The notes under the pieces were generated by a model, which had not been told where the DNA came from, searched no databases, and saw only the letters and a program-made list of their open reading frames with translations. A stretch of DNA of 39,504 nt from an uncultured Eubacteriales bacterium (GTDB lineage: Bacteria; Bacillota; Clostridia; Oscillospirales; Oscillospiraceae), in the NCBI GenBank assembly GCA_900317375.1, contig ONGJ01000056.1, positions 1 through 39,504 on the forward strand, in the 5' to 3' direction. This document shows, piece by piece, positions 1-9,229 of this stretch. The number at the start of each line of letters is the position of its first letter. Position 1 is the stretch's first letter. Both the position numbers and the translations under genes were made by a program.

Positions 1-1686
1 ATCGCAGTAAGGAATAAACTGTTCCAGCTTGCCCTGCCAGAACTCACGCTCTTCCAGCTGGTCCCCCCAGGTATTCAGCCATTCCTGCGCCCCGGCGAGG
101 TCACCCTCGGCACAGAGTCGGTAGAAATCCTTGCTGTGATCCATGGCTTCCAGGATGCTCTGAATACAGGCATCGCTGTCGCGGTAGCCGTTCAGCGATC
201 CAAACAGCTCCATCACGGCGTCCGTCAGGGTGGGCATGCCCTCTTCCGGCACATCGGCCCGCACCAACTCCGCTGGGTCATTCCCGCAGGCAGCAAGCAG
301 GCTCTGGGCACAGGCGCTGTCCGCACCCGGTGCCTGATCACCGGCCAGCACAAAGCGGCTCGCGGCATCCGGGTCCGTGCTGAGCTGGGCATAGACCCCG
401 CGGACATCGTTCTCGCGGATCACGTCGCAGAGCGCGATAGCCTTCCGGTAAACCGCCTCTATGGCCATCTCGCCGCTGTTTCCGTAGTTCCCCAGTGCCC
501 GGAAGCGCCGGCAGGCCTCGCTGTAATGCCGTTCCTCCAGCAGTGCCGCCGCCGTTTCATAGGCCTGCTGTTTAGCTATCTGCTCCTGCGCGGCGATGCC
601 CTCGCGGCATCGGGACGCTAAGGCTGCGCTGTCCGCATGGTCGCCCAGGCCTTCGAAGGCCTCCAGGGCTGCCCGATACAGCAGTATGGCTGCGGTCTCG
701 CCCTCTTTCACGTCTTCCTGCGTCTTCCCGATCTGGGACAGAGCGGAGACGTCCCCGGCATCGGCACGCTCCAGCAGCTGCACAGCCTGCTCATAGGCGC
801 GGTTTCTCTCTGCCTCTGCGGGGTCCATCGTCGGTTCGGGGGGCGTGGCTTCGCTTTTCTCCGTCGCCTCCGGCGTTGTCTCGACTGCCTCGGACGGTGC
901 TGCCGCGGCGTTTTCCCAACGCTGCATGATCTTCCCCGATCCGAAGAGCAGAAACGCCATCGCCGCCATCACGATCACCGCCGCCGGGATGACGGCCCAG
1001 GGTGAAAGCCTGATTTTCTTTTTGCCGTCTGTCTCTTCCTCGTGCTGCTGTTCGCGGTCCCGCCGCCTGTCCGTCTCCTTTCGAAGCTCTACCGTGTTGA
1101 CCCGCGTCAGCGCCTTGCGCACGCGGCGGCAGCGGCGGCAGCGGGCCTCGGCGGCCGTGTTCACGGTGCCGCAGGTGCAGTACCAGATTGCCTCCCCTTC
1201 CCAGGGCAGATAGCGGCAGTCATCCCCGAAGCGGATGCGGAACTGGTCCGCCATTTCCTCATCCCCGTAGGCCTCTTCCAGTGTCTGCATGGGCGGTGCC
1301 AACAGCCGCTCCGCCCCCTCTTCCGCCTGCCAGGCCCGGCCGTCCGCAAAGGCGGCTTCCACCGCCTCGACGGTAAAGGCAACAGCCTCCCGGCTGTTCA
1401 GCAGAGCCTCGGTTTTCCCGCTGACCGTCCCGTCCTTCCGCACCGACAGGCCGGCAAAACGCTGCTGCTGCGCCGGACTGAGAGCCTTCCCGTCTGTATC
1501 CGTCGGGGTGATCAGAACCGTAACCGCCCTGATCGGGTCATCGTTGACACAGGCCATCTCCAGCTGACAGCGCAGCCGGCCGGAGCCGCCATCCTTCACC
1601 AGGCACCCCGATGTGATCACCACCGGCGCCCCTGCTGTATAAGGTATGTTTTCCAGAACAAAAACCTGTGAGTTTTTCTTTTTCAT
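1..1686 (-). CDS. Zinc-ribbon, single-membrane-pass protein with helical repeats (3' end outside window)
   Basis: The minus-strand frame is open from an ATG at 1686 to the window edge (562 codons, no stop), so the protein is cut off at its C-terminus. The first 165 residues are probably a beta-rich cytoplasmic domain. A treble-clef or zinc-ribbon motif follows (C170-x-C172-G ... C183-x2-C186), then an Arg/Lys-rich linker. One hydrophobic segment lies at about residues 230-250, and a Glu/Pro/Thr-rich stretch comes after it. The rest is helical, with TPR-like units of the type YxxAxxLLExxxYxEAxxxFxxLGNYxxS. This architecture is common in gut Clostridia and is thought to be a membrane sensor or scaffold, but I know no defined function. 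The start is supported by a GGTGG stretch about 7 bases upstream and a strong promoter further up. It appears monocistronic at its 5' end. Confidence 0.75.
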   Translation of the reverse strand, partial: MKKKNSQVFVLENIPYTAGAPVVITSGCLVKDGGSGRLRCQLEMACVNDDPIRAVTVLITPTDTDGKALSPAQQQRFAGLSVRKDGTVSGKTEALLNSREAVAFTVEAVEAAFADGRAWQAEEGAERLLAPPMQTLEEAYGDEEMADQFRIRFGDDCRYLPWEGEAIWYCTCGTVNTAAEARCRRCRRVRKALTRVNTVELRKETDRRRDREQQHEEETDGKKKIRLSPWAVIPAAVIVMAAMAFLLFGSGKIMQRWENAAAAPSEAVETTPEATEKSEATPPEPTMDPAEAERNRAYEQAVQLLERADAGDVSALSQIGKTQEDVKEGETAAILLYRAALEAFEGLGDHADSAALASRCREGIAAQEQIAKQQAYETAAALLEERHYSEACRRFRALGNYGNSGEMAIEAVYRKAIALCDVIRENDVRGVYAQLSTDPDAASRFVLAGDQAPGADSACAQSLLAACGNDPAELVRADVPEEGMPTLTDAVMELFGSLNGYRDSDACIQSILEAMDHSKDFYRLCAEGDLAGAQEWLNTWGDQLEEREFWQGKLEQFIPYCD

Positions 1687-1784
1687 TTTCTGTCCACCGC
1701 CCAGGTGATAGTACCCCTTCAACTGTGGTCTGCCTCGAAAGCTTACAGCATCATCGCATTGGTCACTTTGCCTTCATAATTGTC

Positions 1785-1813
1785 ATTTTAAGTCATTTTA
1801 TGTCGATTGTCAA
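1785..1813 (-). promoter_or_regulatory. Sigma-A-type promoter for the zinc-ribbon protein gene
   Basis: Read on the minus strand there is a perfect -35 TTGACA (1808-1813), a 17-base spacer and a -10 TAAAAT (1785-1790). It lies about 100 bases upstream of the ATG at 1686, in the spacer behind the 282-residue membrane protein gene. Confidence 0.7.
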
Positions 1814-1838
1814 ATATACAATGATTAGCGGATTCCTT

Positions 1839-2687
1839 TTATCTGTGACACCGCCGGAAGTCTCCCCAGCAGCTGTAAACCGCGTAATACTTCACCGCAA
1901 GTACAAGCATCGCCGGCACAGCCGGCGTCACCCACCCCACCAAAAAACCGGCAGCACAGGCAGCGCCGATGCAGATCAGCACGAGCAGCAGGGCATCCCG
2001 GCTGATATGGACTGTGTTCATCGCGGTTTCTTTAAACTCCAGACGGATTTCGTATTCGATCGCCGATAAGACCGTCACAACGCCCTTGTGATAGGAAATG
2101 CGTAACAGAAGCAGCAGCATGCAGGCAAGCGTCACCAGCAAAGGCCGGACAGGCCCCAGCAGCTTCTCTCCTCCGGATAAGAACAGCTGATAGATCTTGA
2201 TCCCGCTTTGCGTCAGGCCCATGATCAGCGGCACGCAGGTTGCCGCAGCAGCCAGCAGCAGCGCAATCGAGGCGATATAGATCACTTTGTGTGTGACCTG
2301 AAACAGCTTTGCCCCCTGCAGTGCAAAGCGCAGAAGCAGCGCCGCAACGGCTTCGACCGTCATGCAGATCAGAATCACCGTCATGATGATCGTGACTGCC
2401 CAGCAAAGGTACTTCCCGATCATCCCTCCGTTCGGGATCCTGCCTGGCAGGATGAGAGCCGTGATCTTATTCGGCAGCAGAACAGCCAGGATCTCCAGCG
2501 GCAGCGCTCCGGCCTTTCCGTCAAACAACTGTTTCATATAGTCAAACAGCCGGAATACCCAGAACATGGCGACCGCGCCTTCCGCCGCCTTGATCAGCGC
2601 GACAAGTGCCGCAGAAGGCGTCTTGATATATCTCTCGGGTTCCGCCTTCAGGATGAACATATAGGGGTTAGACGCATGCGGATTCAT
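1839..2687 (-). CDS. Polytopic membrane protein of unknown function
   Basis: This 282-residue protein has about five to six strongly hydrophobic segments (around residues 30-45, 60-80, 90-120, 132-158, 178-195 and 230-275) separated by short charged loops. No enzymatic motif is visible and I do not recognise the family. The start ATG at 2687 is preceded by GAGGGT and lies 4 bases after the stop of the 86-residue membrane protein gene, so the two are very probably co-transcribed and translationally coupled. The basic loop around residues 195-215 suggests one side faces the cytoplasm. It could be a small transporter-like or stress membrane protein; the assignment stays at hypothetical. Confidence 0.7.
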   Translation of the reverse strand: MNPHASNPYMFILKAEPERYIKTPSAALVALIKAAEGAVAMFWVFRLFDYMKQLFDGKAGALPLEILAVLLPNKITALILPGRIPNGGMIGKYLCWAVTIIMTVILICMTVEAVAALLLRFALQGAKLFQVTHKVIYIASIALLLAAAATCVPLIMGLTQSGIKIYQLFLSGGEKLLGPVRPLLVTLACMLLLLLRISYHKGVVTVLSAIEYEIRLEFKETAMNTVHISRDALLLVLICIGAACAAGFLVGWVTPAVPAMLVLAVKYYAVYSCWGDFRRCHR

Positions 2688-2691
2688 ACCC

Positions 2692-2952
2692 TCATCCCTG
2701 CCCTTCCGTCTGCGGCACCATATCCTGGATATTCTGGATCAGATTATTCACGCTCTGCTGTACCGACGGGTCATTCATCGCTTCCTGCACCGTATGATTG
2801 ACCGTATCTACCGCACTCTGTGCCGCCTGCGTGGCTGCCTGTTCCGCCTTATCCCTGATGGCTGACGGATTCTGCATCCCTTTCACAAGCAGGAATGCCA
2901 CCACCAGCGCCACAACCAGAAAGACCAGTATCCCGAGTGAGCTTTTCCTCAT
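2692..2952 (-). CDS. Small single-pass membrane protein
   Basis: The protein has 86 residues: a short basic N-terminus (MRKSS), one transmembrane helix (about residues 6-24), and then an Ala/Gln/Asn-rich amphipathic helix (about residues 32-78) that may self-associate. I chose the ATG at 2952, not the longer in-frame start at 2991, because GGAGGG sits 5-6 bases before it and the hydrophobic segment then starts near the N-terminus. It resembles YtxH-like stress proteins in layout only. It is the first gene of a two-gene unit with the polytopic protein downstream. Confidence 0.7.
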   Translation of the reverse strand: MRKSSLGILVFLVVALVVAFLLVKGMQNPSAIRDKAEQAATQAAQSAVDTVNHTVQEAMNDPSVQQSVNNLIQNIQDMVPQTEGQG

Positions 2953-2972
2953 ATATCCCTCCAAAGAGTCAA

Positions 2973-3034
2973 TCACTGGGAACAGTCCCAATGGCGCTAA
3001 GATAAAGGGTATGCCATTGAAACCGTCCCCATTG
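2973..3034. repeat. Short nested inverted repeat
   Basis: Two dyads are nested here: TGGGA/TCCCA (2977-2981 with 2986-2990) and AATGGC/GCCATT (2990-2995 with 3013-3018), flanked by CCGTCCCC. The words GGAACAGTCCC and ACCGTCCCC recur in the hairpin at 7452-7480, in a different order. It sits between the LRR gene and the small membrane gene and may act as an RNA end or a promoter-proximal structure. It has no T-run, so it is not a clear terminator. Confidence 0.4.
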
Positions 3035-3052
3035 TTTTGATATCCATTTCTT

Positions 3053-5317
3053 TTATTCTGCTTTATCTATAACAACATTCTTCGATCCTTTGAAAGCATC
3101 CTCGGCAATAGAAACGGTACTGGATGGAATGCGTACATAGAGCAATTCATCGCAGTCTGCAAAAGCCCTCTCCCCAATTGATTTACACCCATCCGGAACA
3201 ATGACGCATTGGAACGCCCCATTCTCAAATGCACTCTTCCCGATACTGTCCAGTTGATTCGGCAGGTTGAGGCAAAACATGTCCTTGATGGCTGGGATCG
3301 TAATCTTCTTGGTCTGGAATACAAACGCCGTATTCTTATACTTTGCGGAGACATATGTCGCGGATCCGGACTTTGTCTCCGTCGGGGCATTGAACTTCGT
3401 TCTGGTTGCAATTACCGTTTCCGACTCATTGTGAGATGCGTCTCTCCTGCATTCTCTCGCCGCCGTACAGGTACTGTTGGCATCTGCCCAAGTATATGTA
3501 ATCTCAGTCCAGTCATGGCCAAGAGCAGGTATCTGCTCTACACCGACCAAATCTTCACATACGGTGCATTTCCCGCCGGCAGTGTTGCCCGCAGTCGTGC
3601 AGGTCGGCGCCACAGCTTCAACCGGTGTCAGCGCGCCATGATTCTCGATCACGCTCTGCACGTTGTGCGCCCGGATCCAGGTCTGGGCATAGCTGCTGCA
3701 ATTTGCGTGGAGAACCAGCGCTTTGCAGCCGGTAAAGGCGTTATCTGCAATCGTGGTGATACTGTCCGGTAAATCGAGACGGATCATAGCCTCGCAGTTT
3801 CCAAATGCGCTGCTGCCGATACCATTTACGGTATCCGGCAGCGTAACGGTTTCCAGTTTTTTGCAGCCCTTAAAAACATTGTTGCCAATGGTAACAACAG
3901 GATCCGGAATATTCACCGCCGTCAGATTGGCGCAGCCGTTGAAGATCCCGTTTTTCATTTCGGTATACCGGTTGTTCGTAGGAAGCTGTACAGTTGACAA
4001 CTGTGTGCATCCGGAAAAGGCGTTTGCCTCAATATTCGTCACACTGTCAGGAACCGTAATCCGATTAAGAACAGCGCAGTTAGCAAATGCGCTGGTTCCG
4101 ATCGAAGTAACCGCATTATCAATCACGACTGTTTCCAGACTGCCGCATCCGCTGAAGGTATAATCGCCGATGGTCTTCAGCAGTTTCGGCAGGTACATCT
4201 CTGTGATTCCGCTATTTTGAAAAGAATAGTTGCCAATACTGAGGATCGCGTCCTTGTCCGAAAAAACGATTTCGTCAAGTACAGTACAGCCTCGGAAAGC
4301 ATTGTGTCCGATGCTGGTGCAGCTTGCAGGGATGCGGACAGACTTCAGCGCGCTGCAGCCATCAAACAGAGAGTTGGAAACAGAAACAATGCCCGGTTTC
4401 TCCGGCTCTTCCGGCCCGGGAATATACATTTCAGTCAATGAATTACAGCCGGAAAAGACGCTCTCTCCAAGATATACTAAGTTATCCGGGAGGACAATAT
4501 GCTCAATCGAGGTACATCCTGCAAAAGCAGTGCGCTCTATGGAAACTACATGCAGCGGGATCTCGACCCATGTCAGGTTCGTGCAGCCGTTGAAAGTGTC
4601 CGCCGGAACAATCGTGATATTATTTGGCAAATGCAAACCTGTGAGTGCCGATTTTTTAAAGACACCCGTACCGAGTTCGGATACACTGTCAGGTATGATC
4701 AGATGCTCCAGATTCGTACATCCTGCGAAAGCACTGCTGCCGATACTGGTACAGTCCTTTGCGAGTATCTTAACCTCCAAAAGCGCCGTGCAGCCATTGA
4801 ACAGATTTGCCGGAATTGTTTTTACACTTTCCGGAATGCTGATCTTCTCCTCACTGACGCAGCCCTGAAAGGCCCCGCTCCCAATTGCCTGCAAACTGTC
4901 AGGCAGTTGTACCTGTGTCAGTCTGATGCAATTTGAAAACGCACTGTTCCCGATCGATTCCAGCTCGGTATCTTCCAAATTAATCCGCGTCAGATGATCG
5001 CAGCCACTGAAGGCATTGTTGCCGATGCTTTTCACGTTTTTGCTGAGCGTGACTCTCGTTACAGTCGTTTTACCCTGAAATGCACCGTTCCCAATACCTG
5101 TGATTTTTTTACTTTTACCATACTGTTGTTGAACTCCTTGTTCAACTTCTTCAAGATTTATATTACCGCCATAGCCATTGTATTTTTTGATCACCACATG
5201 ATCATCAACAATATCAATAGTGAATTGGTCGTATTCCGTTGATGCAGCCGAGGCAAGCACAGATGGAATCAGCAGAATACAAGCAACAATAAAAGAAAAT
5301 AGAAGCTTTCTTTTCAT
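3053..5317 (-). CDS. Secreted BspA-like leucine-rich-repeat protein
   Basis: The 754-residue protein has a clear signal peptide (MKRK basic start, hydrophobic core, cleavage near ASA at about 22-25). It is then built almost entirely of LRR_5 (BspA-type) repeats of about 23 residues with the consensus IGxxAFxGCxxLxxVxIPDSVxx. Near residues 555-640 the repeats are interrupted by a small cysteine module (CTTAGNTAGGKCTVC ... GHDW ... CTAARECRRD) common in clostridial surface proteins, and about three LRR units follow it. There is no sorting signal or C-terminal anchor. Such proteins are usually adhesins or ligand-binding surface proteins; the ligand here is unknown. The ATG at 5317 has an AAGGGTGG ribosome site and a consensus promoter upstream. 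Its neighbours are two more secreted proteins that also carry LRR_5 units. Confidence 0.9.
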   Translation of the reverse strand: MKRKLLFSFIVACILLIPSVLASAASTEYDQFTIDIVDDHVVIKKYNGYGGNINLEEVEQGVQQQYGKSKKITGIGNGAFQGKTTVTRVTLSKNVKSIGNNAFSGCDHLTRINLEDTELESIGNSAFSNCIRLTQVQLPDSLQAIGSGAFQGCVSEEKISIPESVKTIPANLFNGCTALLEVKILAKDCTSIGSSAFAGCTNLEHLIIPDSVSELGTGVFKKSALTGLHLPNNITIVPADTFNGCTNLTWVEIPLHVVSIERTAFAGCTSIEHIVLPDNLVYLGESVFSGCNSLTEMYIPGPEEPEKPGIVSVSNSLFDGCSALKSVRIPASCTSIGHNAFRGCTVLDEIVFSDKDAILSIGNYSFQNSGITEMYLPKLLKTIGDYTFSGCGSLETVVIDNAVTSIGTSAFANCAVLNRITVPDSVTNIEANAFSGCTQLSTVQLPTNNRYTEMKNGIFNGCANLTAVNIPDPVVTIGNNVFKGCKKLETVTLPDTVNGIGSSAFGNCEAMIRLDLPDSITTIADNAFTGCKALVLHANCSSYAQTWIRAHNVQSVIENHGALTPVEAVAPTCTTAGNTAGGKCTVCEDLVGVEQIPALGHDWTEITYTWADANSTCTAARECRRDASHNESETVIATRTKFNAPTETKSGSATYVSAKYKNTAFVFQTKKITIPAIKDMFCLNLPNQLDSIGKSAFENGAFQCVIVPDGCKSIGERAFADCDELLYVRIPSSTVSIAEDAFKGSKNVVIDKAE

Positions 5318-5373
5318 CTCTCAGCCACCCTTTCCTGATTATCAAAGCTTATATCAATAGAATGATTAAACGA

Positions 5374-5402
5374 ATTATACCCCAAGATTCCTTCGATTGC
5401 AA
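5374..5402 (-). promoter_or_regulatory. Promoter of the LRR protein gene
   Basis: On the minus strand: -35 TTGCAA (5397-5402), a 17-base spacer and a perfect -10 TATAAT (5374-5379), about 55 bases before the ATG. The LRR gene therefore appears to be transcribed independently of the transglutaminase gene upstream. Confidence 0.7.
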
Positions 5403-5456
5403 TGCTGTTTGCCGCGCCCCCGTAGGCAGGGCCTTAAAGCAATCCGTGTGCAATGC

Positions 5457-7334
5457 TCATGATCCGCTTCCCGACAGCACCCCTGACATGGCAGGATCAT
5501 CAATATATTCAGGGATATCGATATCCGATTCCGGTTCAAGATAAAAGAATTTAAGACCGTTCTCTGCCGCATAGTCTTCAGCTGTGCTGTATGGAAGCAC
5601 CCCCAGGGTGAGGTGTTTGTTCCCGCTGTCAAACACGTCTTTTCCAAAAACGGTTACATAGGAAGGGATCAGGACCAGCCACAGTCCGTCGCAGCCCGCA
5701 AAAGCGCGGTCATCGATCCTGGTCAGCGTTTCCGGCAGCGAGATCGCTGTCAGGCTGCTGTCGTTTATGAAAGCCTCCTCCCCGATCACGCTCTGGTTTT
5801 TCGGAAGCGTCAACAGCTTTTCGTAATAATCCACGATCGCATAGCCGTACTCATCATCGCTGTACAGCTTTTCCAGCGCAAGACTGACAGCCTCATTTTG
5901 TCCGTAGAAATACGTATAATCCCGGGCGAGCAGAATCGCAACATTGTCACAGAGCGCGGCGCCCGGTTTTTTTCGGTCTGAATAGGTATACCCCTCAAAT
6001 GTATAGGATTCGGCAAGCGGGAAGTAGAATTCAAAATCCCCTTCCTTCAGTTCATCCTGAATTGCCTGAGTCAGTGGCTGTACCAAAGCATCCTCAAAGT
6101 TCAAAAGATAGTAGTTGCAGTCGTAAGAGACGGCGTTATACTTGTCGCTGAAATTCGGATGGTCCAGAGCCATGATCTCATAGGGCAGGCCGAAATAGAG
6201 ATGATACTCCTTCCCCGGGCCGGGATCGTCCCAGGTACAGTCCAGGTAATACCAGTTGTCGAGCATCTTTACGACATTCCAGGCGTGTACGACATTATCG
6301 ATGTGCTCGACCTGAAGCCCCGCTGCGCGCGCCAACAGGACATAAGCCTTGGCATAGCTGTCGCACACGCCCGTACCGGCCAAAAGCACGCCGTCCGGCC
6401 CGTAGTGCGCATAGTTGTAGTCATAGTCCGCATTCAGAGTCAGCCAGTCATGCAGCCAGAGAGCTTTCTGATAATCAGTCTCACAGCCTGCGGCGAGGCA
6501 GGCCTCGACAATTTCATTCACCCGTGCCGATATGGGGGGAGCTTTCTCGGAGTGGAAGGAATACGGAATCTCTTTATACTTTGTTATGTTGGTGTCCAGG
6601 TCCTTCACCCACACCTGCAGCACATAATCGGCACTCATCAAAAGCCTGTAGCTCAGGAAATTGGTCGGCTTCTCCCGAAAATAGGTGATCGTTGAATACC
6701 TGCCGAAGGTGAGAGCCGGGCAAAGCAGATAGATGCTGTATTGATACTGCCCGGAGCCGCCGGTTACGTTTACCGTCCAGGTCACGTCCTCTTCAAAGGG
6801 GACCCCGCTCATGGACACCGTAAAGTCCAGCCCGTCATGCCCCTCCACATGCACGGGAACCGGCAGGATCTTTCTTGTCCAGGTGTTGTTATCCAGATCA
6901 AACACATCTACCCAGAGCTCATAATCCCCGTTTTCCTTGAAAGTATAGGAAAAGCTGTTGTCAGGGACCTTGATCAGCTTTCCCCCTGGAGCAGTCCAGC
7001 TTTGCTTCACACCGCCCACGATTTCCGGTTTGACCACATAATAGGTATAGAGATAGTTTCCGCTTCCGCTGGTAACGGTGACAGTCCAGGTCATACGTTC
7101 AAAGGGCTCCCCGCTTTGCATGACCGTAAACACCGGTCCACTGTTCGTCGCGTCAGAGAAGTGCAGGTCCTCGGTACTGATGAGCTCTTCTTCCGGAACA
7201 GGCGGCATGCTGTATTCCGGTATGCCGTCCGGGAGGACAGGGTGTTCGCCGGAATCATCCTCCGCCGCAAAAGCGGCAGGGCAGAGGGAGAGCAGCAGCA
7301 CAGCAGCAAGGAAAAGACATAACCCTTTTTTCAT
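5457..7334 (-). CDS. Secreted transglutaminase-like protein with C-terminal LRR unit
   Basis: The 625-residue protein has a signal peptide (hydrophobic core at residues 5-20, cleavage near AFA-A). Two related beta domains follow at about 67-160 and 170-262; both carry FTVxxSGxPFE ... TWTVxVTxGSGxYxY. The transglutaminase-core domain is at about 270-400 and has a complete catalytic triad: C324 in GTGVCDSYAKAY, H350 in VVHAWN and D365 in WYYLDCTWDD. A short LRR_5 segment lies near residues 530-590. The protein probably acts outside the cell as a cysteine protease, cross-linking enzyme or peptidoglycan-related enzyme; the substrate cannot be read from sequence. The ATG at 7334 follows AGAGAGGA with good spacing and has its own promoter. 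Sharing LRR_5 with both neighbours suggests domain shuffling in a surface-protein cluster. Confidence 0.88.
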   Translation of the reverse strand: MKKGLCLFLAAVLLLSLCPAAFAAEDDSGEHPVLPDGIPEYSMPPVPEEELISTEDLHFSDATNSGPVFTVMQSGEPFERMTWTVTVTSGSGNYLYTYYVVKPEIVGGVKQSWTAPGGKLIKVPDNSFSYTFKENGDYELWVDVFDLDNNTWTRKILPVPVHVEGHDGLDFTVSMSGVPFEEDVTWTVNVTGGSGQYQYSIYLLCPALTFGRYSTITYFREKPTNFLSYRLLMSADYVLQVWVKDLDTNITKYKEIPYSFHSEKAPPISARVNEIVEACLAAGCETDYQKALWLHDWLTLNADYDYNYAHYGPDGVLLAGTGVCDSYAKAYVLLARAAGLQVEHIDNVVHAWNVVKMLDNWYYLDCTWDDPGPGKEYHLYFGLPYEIMALDHPNFSDKYNAVSYDCNYYLLNFEDALVQPLTQAIQDELKEGDFEFYFPLAESYTFEGYTYSDRKKPGAALCDNVAILLARDYTYFYGQNEAVSLALEKLYSDDEYGYAIVDYYEKLLTLPKNQSVIGEEAFINDSSLTAISLPETLTRIDDRAFAGCDGLWLVLIPSYVTVFGKDVFDSGNKHLTLGVLPYSTAEDYAAENGLKFFYLEPESDIDIPEYIDDPAMSGVLSGSGS

Positions 7335-7397
7335 TGATATTCCTCTCTTCGTCGTCGGCAGAATCCGTGTCCGAAAAACGCAAAATGTCTTTATAAA

Positions 7398-7426
7398 ATA
7401 TTAACACATGCGGCTCTTGCTGGCAA
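7398..7426 (-). promoter_or_regulatory. Promoter of the transglutaminase-like gene
   Basis: On the minus strand: -35 TTGCCA (7421-7426), a 17-base spacer and -10 TAATAT (7398-7403), about 65 bases upstream of the ATG at 7334. It starts right after the terminator of the CAP-domain gene. Confidence 0.6.
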
Positions 7427-7427
7427 G

Positions 7428-7480
7428 AAAAAACTCCGTGATAACGGACAACGGGGACCGTTCTGATGGAACAGTCCCCG
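7428..7480 (-). terminator. Terminator after the CAP-domain gene
   Basis: Two hairpins occur on the minus strand after the stop at 7491. The first is CGGGGAC/GTCCCCG (7474-7480 with 7452-7458). The second is a short TCCGT/ACGGA stem (7444-7448 with 7435-7439), followed by a T6 run (7428-7433). Together they look like a rho-independent terminator. Confidence 0.65.
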
Positions 7481-7490
7481 CTTTCCTCGA

Positions 7491-8834
7491 TCAGAGATCA
7501 AAAAAAGTTACCGTATAAATCAACGCCGTTTTGTTCTGCCTGTCAGTAATCATGACCCGGAAGATGTCACCGGCTGAAATGGCAATGGATGACGGCCGAA
7601 AAATCACACAGCCGCGCTGTCCATACCAATCATTATTCACGTAGAACTCTCCGTCCGCGCTCTCACTGGAGAAGTGCCAGTTTCGGCCATCCGATTCCCG
7701 GATCAAGGTCACATTGACGGCATCCATGTTTATCACTTTGTCGAAAGACACGGACCAGGCATGGGTTCCGGCGTTGATAAACCGCGAAAGCGGCATCTGC
7801 TGTGCGGGCCACGCGACAGGCGCCTGTCGCCCTGAGCCGGAGCGGTCAAATGCATACATGCCGCTGTAGCTGTTGCGGTAACTGCCGCTAACGTCACAGC
7901 AGTAACCAAAGGTTGTCTTTCCCATAGGAGGATTGAGAATCCAGCGGCGATGTCCGACACGGCTGATGTTGCTGTAGTTTGAATCATACAGATATCCCAG
8001 CACGGCGTTTGCCATGTTGTTCATGCCTGCATACAGATTGCTGGATGACGCACCGTCATATGCCATTTCATACAATTCGTCGTAGACGCTGTCGGCCAGC
8101 ACCTCAGGCCGCCTTGGATTGTGTGACAGTTCTCTGTTCAGGTAGTTGACCAGTGCAGCAGCGCCAAGCATTTCCTCCCTGTCAGCCGCATTGACAACAT
8201 CTGCGTTGAGCCCGGCAATGAAACGGACCTGATTGACCATATTCAGCGCGTTCTGCATACTTTGTTCCGAAATCAGTCCCGGGGAATAAGGTTCTGTCAG
8301 ACTCGGCCTGCGCCGAAAAGCCGTAGCCGTGTTTGTCTCTGCCGGGTGTGCATGAGCAAATTGACGAATCTCTTCCTGGGAATGTCTTTCTACACCAAGG
8401 TCGGTAATGATGAGCGCAGGGATATTGTTATTCGAGCACCACTTTTCAGCGTAGCTGCCCCGATATACCGCAGCTGCGAGATTTGGGCAGCCCTCAAAGG
8501 CATTGGGTGCGATATAGGATACTCCGGCCGGAATAACTACCGTCGTCAATCCGGTATTTGCGAAAGCCGTAGCGCCGATATATCGGAGTTCATCCGGAAG
8601 CCAGAGCTCCGAGATTGGGACATTTTCGAAAGCACCTGCCTCAATCCGTTCTGTCTGATTCGGCAGCTTGATATTCTCCGCTCTCGCCTTCACGCATGGG
8701 AAGAAGCTGAATGCCATACACATCAGCAACAGTATGCTCAGCGTTTTTTGTTTCACAACAGTACCTCTCTTATTTCTTTGCATAATGGTTTTCTCCATTT
8801 TCATGAGCAGACGAGGGACCAACACGTATTTCAA
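7491..8834 (-). CDS. Secreted CAP (SCP/PR-1-like) domain protein with N-terminal LRR units
   Basis: After a signal sequence (hydrophobic segment about residues 32-47, ending VKARA), two to three LRR_5 units (about 55-125) are followed by a CAP domain (about 190-345). Recognisable CAP motifs are ALNMVNQVR, the ELSHNP segment and VGHRRWILNPPMGKTTFGYC. The last 100 residues are beta-rich, probably an Ig-like or jelly-roll domain. CAP proteins of gut Firmicutes are extracellular; the role is unknown. The start is uncertain. The TTG at 8834 has a perfect AGGAGG eight bases upstream, and the context GGCTGAGAG is shared with the LRR gene start at 5317, but it gives a long basic N-region. A GTG at 8756 with AGAGAGG seven bases upstream gives a textbook signal peptide. 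Confidence 0.82.
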   Translation of the reverse strand: MKYVLVPRLLMKMEKTIMQRNKRGTVVKQKTLSILLLMCMAFSFFPCVKARAENIKLPNQTERIEAGAFENVPISELWLPDELRYIGATAFANTGLTTVVIPAGVSYIAPNAFEGCPNLAAAVYRGSYAEKWCSNNNIPALIITDLGVERHSQEEIRQFAHAHPAETNTATAFRRRPSLTEPYSPGLISEQSMQNALNMVNQVRFIAGLNADVVNAADREEMLGAAALVNYLNRELSHNPRRPEVLADSVYDELYEMAYDGASSSNLYAGMNNMANAVLGYLYDSNYSNISRVGHRRWILNPPMGKTTFGYCCDVSGSYRNSYSGMYAFDRSGSGRQAPVAWPAQQMPLSRFINAGTHAWSVSFDKVINMDAVNVTLIRESDGRNWHFSSESADGEFYVNNDWYGQRGCVIFRPSSIAISAGDIFRVMITDRQNKTALIYTVTFFDL

Positions 8835-8851
8835 CCTCTCAGCCTCCTCAT

Positions 8852-8884
8852 AAAAGAAAGCGACGGTGAGCGGCCGCCGCTTTC
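8852..8884 (-). terminator. Hairpin with short T-run upstream of the CAP gene
   Basis: On the minus strand GAAAGCG (8878-8884) pairs with CGCTTTC (8856-8862), followed by TTTT (8852-8855). The loop contains a GC palindrome. It looks like the terminator of the decayed locus upstream, yet it lies only 18 bases before the TTG start of the CAP gene and leaves no room for a promoter between them. Confidence 0.45.
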
Positions 8885-9021
8885 GAAAGGAGACGATGAG
8901 AAGTGTGAACTATGAAGATAAGCACTCTCATCAGGTGTTATCATATCATCTTTTCGTCATAAGTACAAGGACTTTTTCACATAGCGACCATCGTTGCCTG
9001 GCAGTATATGAATTGATTAAC

Positions 9022-9160
9022 CGCTCTTTACTTTCTCCCGCATCTCCTCCGCAACCCGGCACCGGCGCCGGACCGTATTCTCCAGGAAGAAGCAGTGCCG
9101 GAAGCAAAACCCCAGCAGGGCCGCCAGGTCCAGCATGGTCACAGCCGGAACAATCCCCTT
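9022..9160 (-). pseudogene. Decayed copy of the small membrane protein gene found intact at 14962-15345
   Basis: Conceptual translation gives GIVPAVTMLDLAALLGF, then CFRHCFFLENTV, then VAEEMREKVK. This aligns without gaps to the C-terminal half of the 127-residue protein at 14962-15345 (GIVPALIMLGLAVLLGF, HYFFLENTV, IAEELREKRK). Upstream of this stretch the similarity is lost and no start is present. It is therefore a 3' fragment of a multicopy gene; a second fragment lies at 14013-14195. Confidence 0.7.
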
Positions 9161-9229
9161 CCACGGGCGCATTGCATCCCGGTGAGCAGCTCAGTCAAGT
9201 CGCTACGGATTCCGCTCTCTCCTTCCGCA

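Noticed and set aside
8946-9164. 72-codon minus-strand frame (Gly/Pro-rich)
   Set aside because: It is an out-of-frame reading of the decayed membrane gene copy; the homologous text is in another frame.
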